Shown here piece by piece: positions 1 through 9,700 of a DNA stretch of 34,723 nucleotides. Made by a program: the position numbers and the translations under genes. Each line of letters starts with the position of its first letter. Position 1 is the first letter of the stretch. This stretch comes from Puniceicoccales bacterium. Lineage in GTDB: Bacteria > Verrucomicrobiota > Verrucomicrobiia > Opitutales > UBA953. The notes under the pieces were generated by a model. It searched no databases. It worked only from the letters and a program-made list of their open reading frames with translations, and was not told the origin of the DNA. The stretch is from positions 1-34,723 of the forward strand of contig JAISSQ010000133.1 in NCBI GenBank assembly GCA_031273045.1, given 5' to 3'.

Positions 1-208
1 GACCGGGGATTTTGTAGTCCGACGGAATGATGGGTTCGGGGAAGTATTCCCAACCGCGATACGGCGCGCTCCACTTGGCGACGGTTGCGGCGTCAATGGG
101 CGCGGCGGCTGCGGTGCCGGCGGCGCGAAGTGCCGGCGCGAGAGCGGGGGCGAAAGCATTGCCGGCGGCGAATGCGCCGAGGTTTTGGAGAAAGGTCTTG
201 CGGTTCAT
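1..208 (-). CDS. Exported protein, N-terminal fragment (function unknown)
   Basis: The frame opens with ATG at 208-206 and runs off the left edge, so only 69 residues are visible. It begins MNRKTFLQNLGAFAAG, continues through an Ala/Pro-rich hydrophobic stretch, and then changes to a mature-looking segment rich in Trp and Tyr (WSAPYRGWEYFPEP, about residues 47-60). The N-terminus looks like a signal peptide: basic start, hydrophobic core, small residues. It resembles a Tat leader only loosely because the twin arginine is NRK rather than RR. The WSAPYRGW-type opening reminds me of secreted carbohydrate-active or sialidase-like proteins of planctomycetes and verrucomicrobia, but this is recollection and too little is visible to assign a function. 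The gene is divergent from yebC, with 187 bases between the two starts. The frame would not be found by a caller that requires both ends. Confidence 0.65.
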   Translation of the reverse strand, partial: MNRKTFLQNLGAFAAGNAFAPALAPALRAAGTAAAAPIDAATVAKWSAPYRGWEYFPEPIIPSDYKIPG

Positions 209-395
209 GCGGACACTGAAAACACCGCCGCCGGCATTGCGGTTCCGTCCGCCGGCAGTGCCCGAGGTCCCCATGAACACCACCGCCAGCACCACCGCCA
301 GCACCACCGCCGCCGCCATCGGTGCCACCACCGGTGCCGCCGCCGCGACTTTGCGCTTCCAAACACGCGCCGCTTCCGCCACTTTGCGCCGCACT
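209..395. other. Divergent intergenic region with a 12-bp C-rich tandem repeat
   Basis: This spacer separates the leftward exported-protein gene from rightward yebC and should hold promoters for both. I cannot point to a convincing -35/-10 pair or a Shine-Dalgarno motif before either start. A 12-bp unit, CACCACCGCCAG, is repeated about 2.75 times at 278-312 and followed by similar degenerate C-rich sequence to about 350. The region is open in the yebC frame, with an in-frame ATG at 273 and others further upstream. The resulting Thr/Ala-rich peptide has no counterpart in the YebC family, so I treat it as untranslated. Confidence 0.5.
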
Positions 396-1136
396 ATGTC
401 AGGACACAGCAAATGGGCCACCACCAAGCGCCACAAAGCCGCCATTGACGCCAAGCGCGGCAAAATCTTCAGCACCATCGCGAAGGACATCACCCTCGCC
501 GCGCGCTCCGGCGGCGGCGATCCTGCTGCGAACGCCAAACTGCGAACCCTCCTGCTCAAGGCGCGCGCGGCGAACATGCCCACCGACAACATTGACCGCG
601 CCGTCAAAAAGGGAACCGGCGAAATCGCCGGCGCCGAAATCGTCGAAATCCGCTACGACGGCTACGGACCGGGCGGCGTCAACCTCATCGTCGAGGTCAC
701 CACCGACAACAAGAACCGCGCCGTCGGCGAGGTGCGCTCCGCGTTCACCAAGGCCGGCGGCAGCATCGGCACCACCGGCGCGCTCGACTTCAATTTCAAC
801 CGCAAGGGACAGTTCATCATCGCCGCCGAGGGAACGACCGAGGACGCGCTGATGGAAATCGCGCTCGACGCCGGCGCCGACGACGTCGTCAACAACGGCG
901 AGTTTTTCGAGATTTTGTGCGAGCCGAAGGCGTTCGACGCCGTCGCCAAGGCGCTTGAGGACAAGGGCGTCAAGCCGGTGTCGAGCGAGGTCGCCTTCCT
1001 GCCCGTGAGCACCGTCGAAATCAAGGACGCCAACACCGCCAAAGCCGTCCAGCGGCTCATTGACACGCTGGAGGACCTCGACGACGTGAAGGCCGTCCAC
1101 GGCAACCACGAGATTGACGAGTCGCTGCTGGCGTGA
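396..1136 (+). CDS. yebC: YebC/PmpR family regulatory/translation factor
   Basis: The 246-residue product begins MSGHSKWATTKRHK, the hallmark N-terminus of the YebC/TACO1 family, and has the family's usual length. Recognisable signatures follow in order: KRGKIFSTIAKDI (about 21-33), the segment KARAANMPTDNIDRAVKKG (about 56-74), YDGYGPGG (about 88-95), the VTTDNKNR block (about 102-109), and the acidic C-terminal half ending in an ETLEDLDD-like helix (here DTLEDLDDVKAVHGN). Family members act in the cytoplasm; they were first described as DNA-binding regulators and more recently as factors that relieve ribosome stalling. The frame is open for 123 codons upstream, but the ATG at 396 is chosen because the conserved sequence starts there. 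No clear Shine-Dalgarno motif precedes it. meaB follows 60 bases downstream on the same strand and may be co-transcribed. Confidence 0.95.
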   Translation: MSGHSKWATTKRHKAAIDAKRGKIFSTIAKDITLAARSGGGDPAANAKLRTLLLKARAANMPTDNIDRAVKKGTGEIAGAEIVEIRYDGYGPGGVNLIVEVTTDNKNRAVGEVRSAFTKAGGSIGTTGALDFNFNRKGQFIIAAEGTTEDALMEIALDAGADDVVNNGEFFEILCEPKAFDAVAKALEDKGVKPVSSEVAFLPVSTVEIKDANTAKAVQRLIDTLEDLDDVKAVHGNHEIDESLLA

Positions 1137-1196
1137 ACCGCGCCACCGGTGACGCCGCCTCACGAACACGCGAGAAGCACCACGCCGCCACCGCCC

Positions 1197-2288
1197 ATGT
1201 TCAAAGACCTCGGACACACGCCCGACAACCGCGACGCCGCGTTCGCGCCCGCGCTGCGCGAGGTGCCCGGCGTCGAGCCGCCCGTGCAAAACGTCCGTCC
1301 GCCGGCGGTGCGCCGCAAGGGCGCGATTTCCGCCGAGGAGGCGGTGCGCGGTATTCTCGCGGGCGACCGCGTCGCGCTCGCCCGCGCCATCACGCTTGTC
1401 GAAAGCCGGCTGCCGGCGCACCGCGCCGCCGCCGCCGAGGTGATTCGCGAGTGCCTGCCGCATGCGGGGAAGTCCGTGCGCGTCGGCATCACCGGTGTTC
1501 CGGGCGCGGGCAAGAGCACGTTCATCGAGCACTTCGGGAAGCGGCTTTGCGGGCAGGGACGCAAACTCGCCGTGCTCGCCGTTGACCCGTCCAGCGCGGT
1601 CAGCGGCGGCAGTGTGCTGGGCGACAAGACGCGCATGGAGGAACTCGGTCGTTGCGCGAACGCGTTCATCCGTCCGTCGCCCGCCGGCGGCGCGTTGGGC
1701 GGGGTCGCCGCGAAAACGCGCGAGGCGCTGCTGTTGTGCGAGGCGGCGGGGTTCGACACGGTGCTCGTCGAAACCGTTGGCGTCGGACAGAGCGAGGTCG
1801 CCGTCCGGACGATGACGGACTTTTTTCTGCTGCTGCAAATAGCCGGTGCCGGCGACGAGTTGCAGGGCATCAAGAAGGGCGTGATTGAGATGGCGGACGC
1901 CATCGCGGTCACGAAGGCCGACGGCGACAACCGCGTCCGCGCCGAGGTCGCGCGCGGCGAATACGGGCGCGTGCTGCACTACCTGACGCCGTTCACGCCG
2001 GGCTGGAAGCCGCGCGCGCTCGCCTGCTCCGCGTTGGAGGAGGAGGGGCTGGACGCGATTTGGAACCTCATCCGCGAGTTTGAGCGGTTGCTGCGCGCCG
2101 AGGGCACGTTCGAGCGCCGGCGCCGCGAGCAGAACCGGCAGTGGTTCCAGACGTTGTTGCGCGAGGCGGTGCTGACGCGCTTCTTCGAGCGGCCGGCGGT
2201 GCGCGACATTCTCGGCGGTGTCGAGGAGGACGTCTCCGCCGGCGCGCTGCCGGTCGCCGAGGCGATTGAGAAACTGCTGGCGGCGTAG
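1197..2288 (+). CDS. meaB: Methylmalonyl-CoA mutase-associated GTPase MeaB (ArgK/MMAA family)
   Basis: This is a 363-residue P-loop GTPase of the G3E/SIMIBI class. Visible motifs are Walker A GVPGAGKST (100-108), the AVDPSS motif (128-133), GDKTRM (142-147), the switch/Walker B region ETVGVGQSE (192-200), GDELQGIKKG (219-228) and the guanine-specificity motif TKADGD (239-244). Human MMAA likewise has Thr rather than Asn at the first position of that last motif. The family escorts adenosylcobalamin into methylmalonyl-CoA mutase or a related acyl-CoA mutase and protects it from inactivation, linking propionate metabolism with succinyl-CoA in the cytoplasm. The mutase genes are not in this window. 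ATG at 1197 (MFKDLG) is preferred over the in-frame GTG at 1149, which would add a Pro/Thr-rich tail only 12 bases after yebC. The C-terminal helical part (about 285-363) is the dimerisation arm. Confidence 0.94.
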   Translation: MFKDLGHTPDNRDAAFAPALREVPGVEPPVQNVRPPAVRRKGAISAEEAVRGILAGDRVALARAITLVESRLPAHRAAAAEVIRECLPHAGKSVRVGITGVPGAGKSTFIEHFGKRLCGQGRKLAVLAVDPSSAVSGGSVLGDKTRMEELGRCANAFIRPSPAGGALGGVAAKTREALLLCEAAGFDTVLVETVGVGQSEVAVRTMTDFFLLLQIAGAGDELQGIKKGVIEMADAIAVTKADGDNRVRAEVARGEYGRVLHYLTPFTPGWKPRALACSALEEEGLDAIWNLIREFERLLRAEGTFERRRREQNRQWFQTLLREAVLTRFFERPAVRDILGGVEEDVSAGALPVAEAIEKLLAA

Positions 2289-2330
2289 CGGGGGCGGTTT
2301 CGGTGCCGCCGGCGGCGGCGGGAACGGCAC

Positions 2331-2344
2331 CGGTGCGCGCACCG
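2331..2344. terminator. GC-rich palindrome downstream of meaB (possible terminator stem)
   Basis: CGGTGCGCGCACCG is a perfect 14-base palindrome about 42 bases after the meaB stop. Just upstream, CGGTGCC (2301-2307) can also pair with GGCACCG about 18 bases further on. No T-run follows, so intrinsic termination is uncertain; it may simply be GC-rich symmetry. Confidence 0.25.
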
Positions 2345-2353
2345 CTGGGAGTG

Positions 2354-2507
2354 CCACACATGGAGCGCCGACTGGGAGCGCCGACTTTCAAGTCGGCTCG
2401 TCCCCCTCCATGCGGCGCAGCCGCCACTTCAAAAAAAAGAGAAGCAAGGCGGCTACGCCGCATCTCCCCCAAGCCGACTTGAAAGTCGGCGCTCCATGTG
2501 TGTGGCG
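2354..2507. repeat. Nested inverted-repeat (MITE- or REP-like) element between convergent genes
   Basis: The gap between meaB and the convergent reductase gene (2289-2589) holds no gene but contains a nested palindrome. The outer arms are CCACACATGGAGCGCCGAC at 2354-2372 and its complement at 2485-2505, with two extra bases. The inner arms are GCCGACTTTCAAGTCGGCT at 2380-2398 and its exact complement at 2472-2490; each inner arm is itself an 8+2+8 hairpin. The innermost arms (ATGCGGCGCAGCCGCC at 2410-2425 and its near-exact complement at 2447-2462) flank an A-rich loop around 2430-2446. The left side carries a second copy of GGAGCGCCGAC (2362-2372 and 2375-2385). I recall such GCCGACTTTCAAGTCGGC elements as dispersed repeats in verrucomicrobial genomes, but cannot verify copy number here. 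No transposase is encoded. The rest of the gap (2508-2589) shows GTGCCG microrepeats and nothing else I can name. Confidence 0.8.
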
Positions 2508-2589
2508 GCTTGGCGTGTGGCATCCGGGAACGCAGTGCCGGTGCCGGTGCCGCCGGAAGCGCGGGGCTTCGACTTGCACGGTTGCCACT

Positions 2590-3639
2590 CTAAAAAGTCG
2601 TGCCGACCTCGTCCCAGAGGAGGCGCCAGTCGTCGGCGCCGCGCCAGAGGAAAACCTGCCCTTTGATTAGGCGGCACCGGCGGTCAATGCCGGCGATGGC
2701 AAGCATCTCGGCGTCGGTGAGCGGGTTTGATATGACGGCGCGGATGTTCGCGGCGATGTTTCGCGGGTTACTCGAAAACGGAATCGGCGTCTGACCGCGC
2801 TGCACCGCCCACTTCAACGCGATTTCGGCGGGGTGCGCGTTGTGCTCGGCGGCGATGCGCAACATCACGGGGTCGCGCAACGGGTCGGTGTCCTCCGGCG
2901 TGCGGTCGCGTTCAGGGCGGCCGGGCGAGCCGAGCGGGCAGTAGCCGACCGGCACAATTCCGTGCGAGCGCACGAACTCGAACAACTCCGGTTGCTGGAA
3001 GTGCGGGTGCAGTTCCATTTCGTTCACCGCCGGCGCGATTTCGGCGTCGCGCAGAATCAGTTTCAACTTCGGCACGGTGACGTTCGAGACGCCGATGTGC
3101 CGCGTCTTGCCCTCGCGCTGGAGTCGCTCCATCGCGCGCCACGTGCGCATGAACTCCTCGTGGATGTAGGGGCGGGCGTCGGCACCGCGCGAGGTGACGT
3201 CGCAGCCGGGCGGGTGGAAATTCGGAAACGGCCAGTGGACGAGGTAGAGGTCGAGCGCGTCGAGTTGCAGGTCGCGCAGCGACTGCTCGCACGAAGCGGC
3301 GACGTCCGCCGGCGCGTGCTTGTCGTTCCACAGTTTGGACGTGACCCAGAGTTCGTCGCGCCGCGCCGCACCGGTGGTGATGATTTCGCGCAGGACGGCA
3401 CCGACCTCGCGCTCGTTGCCATAGACGGACGCGCAGTCGAAGTGCCGGTAGCCGGCGTCGAACGCGCTACGCACCGCACCGGCGACGGCGTCCGGCGGCA
3501 CGTGGTCGCTGCCGAACGTTCCGAAGCCGATGGCGGGCATTTTCGCGCCGGAGGCGAGAACGCGCTGCGGCACTGCGGCGGCGATGGCGGCGGAGTGGTC
3601 GCCGCCGCCGGCGCGTCGTTCTGATGTTTCGTTGCTCAT
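2590..3639 (-). CDS. Aldo/keto reductase
   Basis: The 349-residue product is a complete (alpha/beta)8-barrel aldo/keto reductase, which reduces aldehydes or ketones with NAD(P)H in the cytoplasm. The catalytic tetrad is present: Asp68 and Tyr73 in DCASVYGNE, Lys102 in TSKLWND, and His135 in YLVHWPF. GKTRHIGVSN (177-186) is the family signature. The usual IPKS cofactor loop reads IPFSSNPRN (285-293), so the Lys that normally contacts the NADPH 2'-phosphate is replaced by Phe. The C-terminal tail (CRLIKGQVFLW, 322-332) matches a subgroup I associate with planctomycetes, verrucomicrobia and bacteroidetes whose substrates are probably sugars or sugar acids; the exact substrate is not assignable. 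ATG at 3639 (MSNETSE) is chosen over an in-frame start at 3684, whose extra 15 residues are unlike the family. It lies 66 bases downstream of the giant gene on the same strand and converges with meaB. Confidence 0.93.
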   Translation of the reverse strand: MSNETSERRAGGGDHSAAIAAAVPQRVLASGAKMPAIGFGTFGSDHVPPDAVAGAVRSAFDAGYRHFDCASVYGNEREVGAVLREIITTGAARRDELWVTSKLWNDKHAPADVAASCEQSLRDLQLDALDLYLVHWPFPNFHPPGCDVTSRGADARPYIHEEFMRTWRAMERLQREGKTRHIGVSNVTVPKLKLILRDAEIAPAVNEMELHPHFQQPELFEFVRSHGIVPVGYCPLGSPGRPERDRTPEDTDPLRDPVMLRIAAEHNAHPAEIALKWAVQRGQTPIPFSSNPRNIAANIRAVISNPLTDAEMLAIAGIDRRCRLIKGQVFLWRGADDWRLLWDEVGTTF

Positions 3640-3705
3640 GATGTTCGTTCGCTCCGCTGCGTTCGCCGCCGGTTCTGCCCGCATCCGCCCGCCCGCATCC
3701 GTCCG

Positions 3706-6700
3706 TTAGAACCGAATGCGGTAGGAGGCGTTGATGGCCCAGGGGCGGTCGAGTTTGGAACCCCAAGAGGTTTCGTATTCGAGGTTCACGGACTGCGAGG
3801 CGGTGAACTGCCAGCCGATGCCGGCACCAAAGACACCGTAGCAGCCGTTGAGGTTCGGCGAGAGGGTGTCGAAGTCCGCGCCGCGCGCGGTGAGTTCGCC
3901 GCCGTAGGTGCGGCGGTATTCGACGCCGAGGCGCACGCTGGGGCTGAGGACGCCGAAGGAGTTGGTCTTGAACACGCCGCCGAGGCGCGCGAACGCGGCG
4001 TAGCGGAACAGGTCGCTGTCGCCGACGGTGGCGACGAACGCGGCGCCGTCGGACGCGGTGTCGCCGTCGAAGTGCGAGTAGGCGAACTGGACGCTGGGTT
4101 CGAGGTAGAGGGAGGCGGGCAGGTTGAAGCGGCGGCCGGCCTCGACGCTCGCGCCGAAGCCGAGGGTGTCGAACTCGACCTTCTGGCCGCCGCCCTTGAC
4201 GGTGTCGTTGAAGGACTGGACCTTGGCGACGGCGTCGAGATACCAGCCGTCGGTGTTGAGCAGGGTGGCGTAGATGCCGCCGGCGATGGACTCGCCTTCG
4301 CCCTTGCCGGAGACGGCGTCGCGGAAGCGGCGGTCGCTGACCTGATAGCCGGCGAAGGCGCCGAGGAAGAATTCGCCGAGGTCGCCGCGTCCGAGCACGC
4401 GGTCGTAGCCGACGTCCGCGCCGTATTGGCGTTCGCGGAAGCCGTTGACGCCGGTGACGCGCGCGTGGATGTCGGCCTGCGTTCCGTAAGCGCGCACCCA
4501 GAAGGCGTTGGAGAGGGCGGCGGCGGTGTCGGCGGCGGCGGGGGTTCCGAGGGCGAGCCGCAGGTCGCCGAAACGTTTCACGGCGTTGTCGAGTTGGGCG
4601 AGCCAGCCGTTGGAGAGGGCGGCGGCGGTGTTGATGGCGCCGGCGAGCGCGGAGGAGTAGCCGGTGGTGACGAGGTTGGCGTTGTTCGAGCCGCTGATTT
4701 CAAACGACCACGCGCCCGCCTGCACGGGGGCGGCGAGCGTGATGCTGTGCTCGTCGCGCGCGAAAATCGCCTCGGTCAGCGTCTCGCCGTTCTCGCCGCG
4801 GATGAGCGGCACGACGGTGTCGCGCGTGATGGTGCCGGTGGCGGGGGTGACGTTGCTGACGTGGAAGACGTGGTTGCCGGCGATGGTGCCGTATTGGCCG
4901 GCGCCGGCGTCAACGACGGCGATGTGGTCGCTGCGCGCGGGCGCGGAGAAGTCCGCCTCCAAGTAGTAATGGCCGGTGCCGCCGCTGCTGGCGTTGTCGA
5001 GGTTGTTGACGAGGAACCGCTGCCCGATGGAGCCGAAATAGACGGTTCCGTCGTTGCGGAAATTGCCGGCGACGCGCTGGTTGAGCACGGCGGCTTCGAG
5101 TTCGACCCGCGCGCCGGCGAGGTTCGAGACGTGGCCGGTGACCGGCGCGGCGAGTTGCAGCGTGGCGGCGTTCGTGAGCGTGCCGCGACCGCCGACCCAC
5201 GCGCCGCCGTGCAGTTGCGCGAGTTCGAGCGCGCCGGCGACGCGCAGCGTTCCGGCGTAGTTCTGAACGTCCGCCGTGTAATGCGAGCCGGCGCCGGTGA
5301 CGGCGGCGAGCGTGAGCGCCGACGAGCCGCTGTGGATGAGTTCGCCCGCGCCGATGCCCAGCGAGCCGTCGCTGACGCCCGCGACGCGCGCGAGCGTCTG
5401 CGGCGCGGCGCTGTTCGAGAACTCGGCGGCGGTGTCGGCGGCAAGGTTCAACGCGGCGGCGTAAGTGTGGCCGCCGGCGGCGTCCGCCGCGCCCAGCGAG
5501 CCGGCGACTTCGAGCGTGCCGGCGGCGACGGTCGTGGCGCCGGTGTAAGTGTTCGCGGCGGTGAGGACGAGCCGGCCCTCGCCGGTCTTCGCCAGCGGGG
5601 CGGCGCCGGCGACAACGCCGTTGAGCGTGGCGACGACGCCCGCGCGGGCGGCGGCGAGCGACGCGCTGTCGGTCAGGTCGGACGTGTCGGACAGGGCGGA
5701 CAGACCGACTTCGACGACGCCGCCGGCGCCGGCGAGCGCGACGCTGTTGGCGAGCGCGACCGCGAGCGGCGCGGTGTCGCCGAACGCGCGGACGGGCGCG
5801 ACGCGCAGCGTGCCGTCAACAGCGGCGTCGGTGCCGGTGGCGGCGGCGCCGAGCGTGAGCGCGCCGGAGCCGAGGTTGCGCTGCGCGGCGATTTGGAGCG
5901 TGCCGCCGGCGACGCGCACCGCGCCGGAGTAGCCGGAGTTGTCGCCGGAGAGCGTGAGCGCGGCGGAGCCGCCGCCGGTGAGGGCGAACGGTCCCGCGCC
6001 GGTGATGGCGCCGGCGAAGGTCTTCCCCGCCCCGCCGACGCCCGCGAACGTCAGCGAGCCGTCGAGCCGCAGCGCGGGAACGGTGAGCACGGCGTCGGCG
6101 CCGATGGTGAGCGCGCCGGTGTCGGCGACGGCGAGCGAGTCGCGGAACGCGGCGGCGGCGTTGAAGGTGGCGGAGCCGGCGACGGTCGCGGAGGCGAAGT
6201 CGAGCGCGCTGTTGAAGACGGTGCCGGTGGCGGTCGCCTCAATCGCGAGCGCGCCGGTGGGCGTGATGTCGAACCAGCGTCCGGCGTCCGGGTCGAACCA
6301 CGCGCCGGCGGAGAGCGCGGTGTCGTCGGTGCCGGTGATGGCGCCGCCGGCGAACGTGTAGTTCGCGCCGCTGACGGTCATCGCGCCGACAATCACGCCC
6401 GCTTCGGGGACGGTGACGCGCTTGGCGGCGGCGGCGCCGTCGGCGGTGTCGTCGCCGAAGAGCACGAGGTCGCCGTTGTGGAAGTCGCGCAGTTGCTCGC
6501 TGCCCTTTTCGCGCCAGCGGGCGTCCGCCTTGTCCGCGCCCTTGTCGGCGGTCTCGTCGGCGACGAGCGTCCACGGGACGGAGCCGCTGCCGGTGGCGGC
6601 GGTGTTCCAGACGAGCACGGCGCTGGCGGAGGCGTAGGTGTGGAGGACGAGGTCGCCGTTCTCGTCAACGAGCGTCGCGCGCCCGCGCTGCTCGAAGAGG

Positions 6701-9700
6701 TTCACGAGCACGCCGTTGTGGGCGAAGACGACTTTGGCGAGCGCGTCGTCGAGGGAGACGGCACCGTCGATGCCGGCGGCGGCGGAGGTCAGCGCGTCGG
6801 AGGCGATGATGGTGTAGAGACCGTCGAGCCACGCGCCCTCGTCGTCGAGCGTGCCGTCGTCGAGGACGTTGATGACGATGTTCGCGCCGAGCGAGGCGTC
6901 ACCGTTGACGGCGAGTTTGGAGGACGTCTCGCCGTTGGTGAGGATTTCGAGCGTGGTGAAGACGAAGCCCTGCGAGCGGAGCGTGTCGAGCGTGGTGCCG
7001 GCGGCGGGCGTGGTGGTGATTGCCGGCGCGTCGGCGTCGGTGGAGCCGATGACGAGCGAGCCGTCGGCGGGCGTGACGGTGAGCGTGCCGAACTTCTCGG
7101 CGTCGTCGGTCGCGGCGGCGATGCCCGGCGCGATGGTCGTCCCGTGGGCGGCGCCGGTGAAGTTGGTCAGCGTGCCGATGCCGGCGAGGCGTCCGTCTTC
7201 GAGGGCGAAGGGCACGGTGACGGTCGCGGCGGCGGCGAGGGTGACGGTTCCGCCGCCGGTCTGGGCGAGCGAGGCGCCGCCGGCGGCGGTCGCCGGAGCG
7301 GGCGTGAACGAGCCGGTGACGACGGCGTTGGCGTCGGGCGCGACGACGATTCGCGCGGGCGCGGCGACCTCCCAGTCGCGGGCGTATTCGCCGTCCTCAA
7401 GAATGAGCGCGGGCGCGGCGGTGGTGGTGCCGGTGGCGTCGCCGAGCGTGAGCGTGTTGCCCGAACCCAGCGCGTCCTCGGCGCCGGCGGGGACGCGGAT
7501 GGAGCCGTCGGCGACGGTGAGGTTTCCGCTGAACGTGCCGGCGTTGCCGGTGTTGGTGAGGGAGAACTCGCCGGTGCCGGTCTTCACGAGCGGCGCGGAA
7601 CCGGAGAGCGCGCCGGCGAGCGCGAGCGAGGTGCCGGCGGTGCCGTTGACTTCGACGACCGCGCCGCCGCCGGCGAGCGCGACGCTGTTTTCGAGGACGA
7701 CCGGCGCGGCGTCAGCGGCGGTGACGCGCAGCGTGGCGGGGTCGGGGTTCGCGGCGGAGCCGAGCGTGAGCGCGGCGTCGCCGAGATTCTCGGCGGCGGA
7801 GATTTCAACGAAGCCGGAGGCGACCTCGACCGCGCCGGCGAAGTCCGTGTTGTCCGCGGTCAGCGCGATGCCCGCGCCGGTCGGCGTGGTGACGGCGACG
7901 GTTCCGTTGCCGGTGAGCGCGCCGTCGAGCGACTGTGTGGCGCCGGCGGTCGTGTTGGCGAAGGTGACGACGGCGCCCTCCGCCTCGATGTTGATTGCGC
8001 CGGCGTGGTGCCAGACGGTGTCGCCGGCGGCGTTCACGGTTTCCGCGCCGAGCGAGCCGGTGACGGTGAGTTGCGCTGGCGCGGCGGGACCAGCGGCACC
8101 GTCAACGTCAATGAGCGTGGTTTTGGCGGCGTAGTTGTTTTCGCCGGAGAGTTCGGTGAATCCGCCGCGCAGTTCGAGTTCGGCGTCGCGGTCGGTGCCG
8201 GTGATTGAGCCGGCGAACGAGCCGCCGTCGGCGACGATGAGTTTGGCGTGCTGTGTGCCGCCGCCGGTGGCGGGCTGCGCGCCGGCGAGGATGATTTGCG
8301 TGTCCGCGCCGCCCTCGATGGTGGTGAAGCGCTGCTGGTAGCCGTTGAGGTCGAGCACGGCGGAGCCGGCGAGCGCGAGCGCGTTTCCGGCGGCGAAGCC
8401 GGTTCCGAGCGCGGCGTTGGCGGCGAGGAAGACGGTGGCGTTCTCAATCGTGGTGCCGCCGGCGTAGTCGTTGCCGGAGCCGCCGACGATGATTGCGGGA
8501 CCGTTGGCGGCGGGGTCACCGGCGGTGTTGTCCGAGTTGGTGAACGCGAAGCCGCCGGTGCCGGTGAGTTTCGCGGTGAGGCGCGGCGAGGTGCTGCCGG
8601 CGGCGTCGAGCGTGACGATTGCGGACGGGTTGTCGCCGGTGCCGGCGGAGATTTGGGTCAGGCCGTAGGAGAGGTAGAGACCCTGCGCGGAGCCGGTGGC
8701 GACGAGCGAGCCGTGGTAGGAGAACGTCGCCTCGCCGGTCTGGACGCCGTCGGCGCCGACAAGCGCGCGGTGCGCGGTGGCGGCGGGCGTGGGCATGTCG
8801 GCGTTGGAGTCCTGCGCGGGCGGGTCCCAGCGGAAGATGACGTTGGGGTCGGAGACGGAGTTGGCGGCGACGATGCGGACGCCCGGCGCGGCGGCGGTGG
8901 CGTCGGCGCAGTCGAGCAGGTTCTGTGTCGCGGGCGCGGTGGTTGGAATCGCGGCGAAGAGCGCGCTGTCGGCGATGCCTTCGATTTCGATGGTTCCGGC
9001 GATGCCGTTCGCGCCGCTGGCGGGAATGAGTTCGCCGACGGTGAGCGGCGTGGCGGGCGTGATGGCGCTCGCGGCGAAGCGCAGCGTGCCGCCGCCGGTG
9101 GTGAGCGCGGCGAGGGTGACCGGCGCGGGCGTGTGGGCGGACGGGTCTTCGAGGACGGTCAGCGAGGACTCGGCGGTGAGGACGACTTTCGCGTCGGCGA
9201 GGACGGCGGCGGTGGTCGCGGCGAGTGCGAGCGCGGCGGCGGCGGCGGGGTCCTCGGCGGCGGTCTGCGCCGTGGGCAGCGCGGTGTCGGCGAGGACGAG
9301 CGAGCCGGAGACGAGTTCGAGCGTGCCGGTGAACTTCTCCGCGCTCGTGCTCGCGCCGTCAACGGGCGCGACGCCCAGCGCGAACCGCGCGTTCGTCGCG
9401 AGGCCTTCGACGCGCAGTTTGCCGGCGGCGCCGGCGAGGGTGTTGTGGAGCGTGTAGCCCGTGCCGTCGCCGACGCCCGTGGCGGGGTCGGTGGCGCCGC
9501 GCGTGGCGGCGAAGTCGGCGACGACGGTTCCGGCGTCGAGTTCGAGCGTGCCGTCGAAGGAGGCGAGCGCGGCGGCGGCGTCGGGCAGCGCGAGGTCGTA
9601 GAACGTGCCGCTCTTGACGAGGCGCGAGGCGGCGTCGCCGTCGAACACGCCGTCAAAGGTGGTGGAGACGCGCGCGGCGGCGGTGCCGCCGGTGGCGGTG

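Noticed and set aside
27-395. N-terminal extension of yebC by 123 codons
   Set aside because: The YebC family begins at MSGHSKW (396). The extension overlaps the divergent exported-protein gene and is Thr/Ala/Pro filler.
1149-1196. GTG start adding 16 residues to MeaB
   Set aside because: The extra sequence is Pro/Thr-rich and unlike the family; ATG at 1197 gives the usual length.
399-2357. 652-codon minus-strand open frame opposite yebC and meaB
   Set aside because: It overlaps two firmly recognised genes, has low-complexity Arg/Val/Ala composition, and has no recognisable domain.
3640-3684. Upstream start adding 15 residues to the aldo/keto reductase
   Set aside because: The added Ala-rich residues are not part of the family; ATG at 3639 leads directly to a normal reductase N-terminus.
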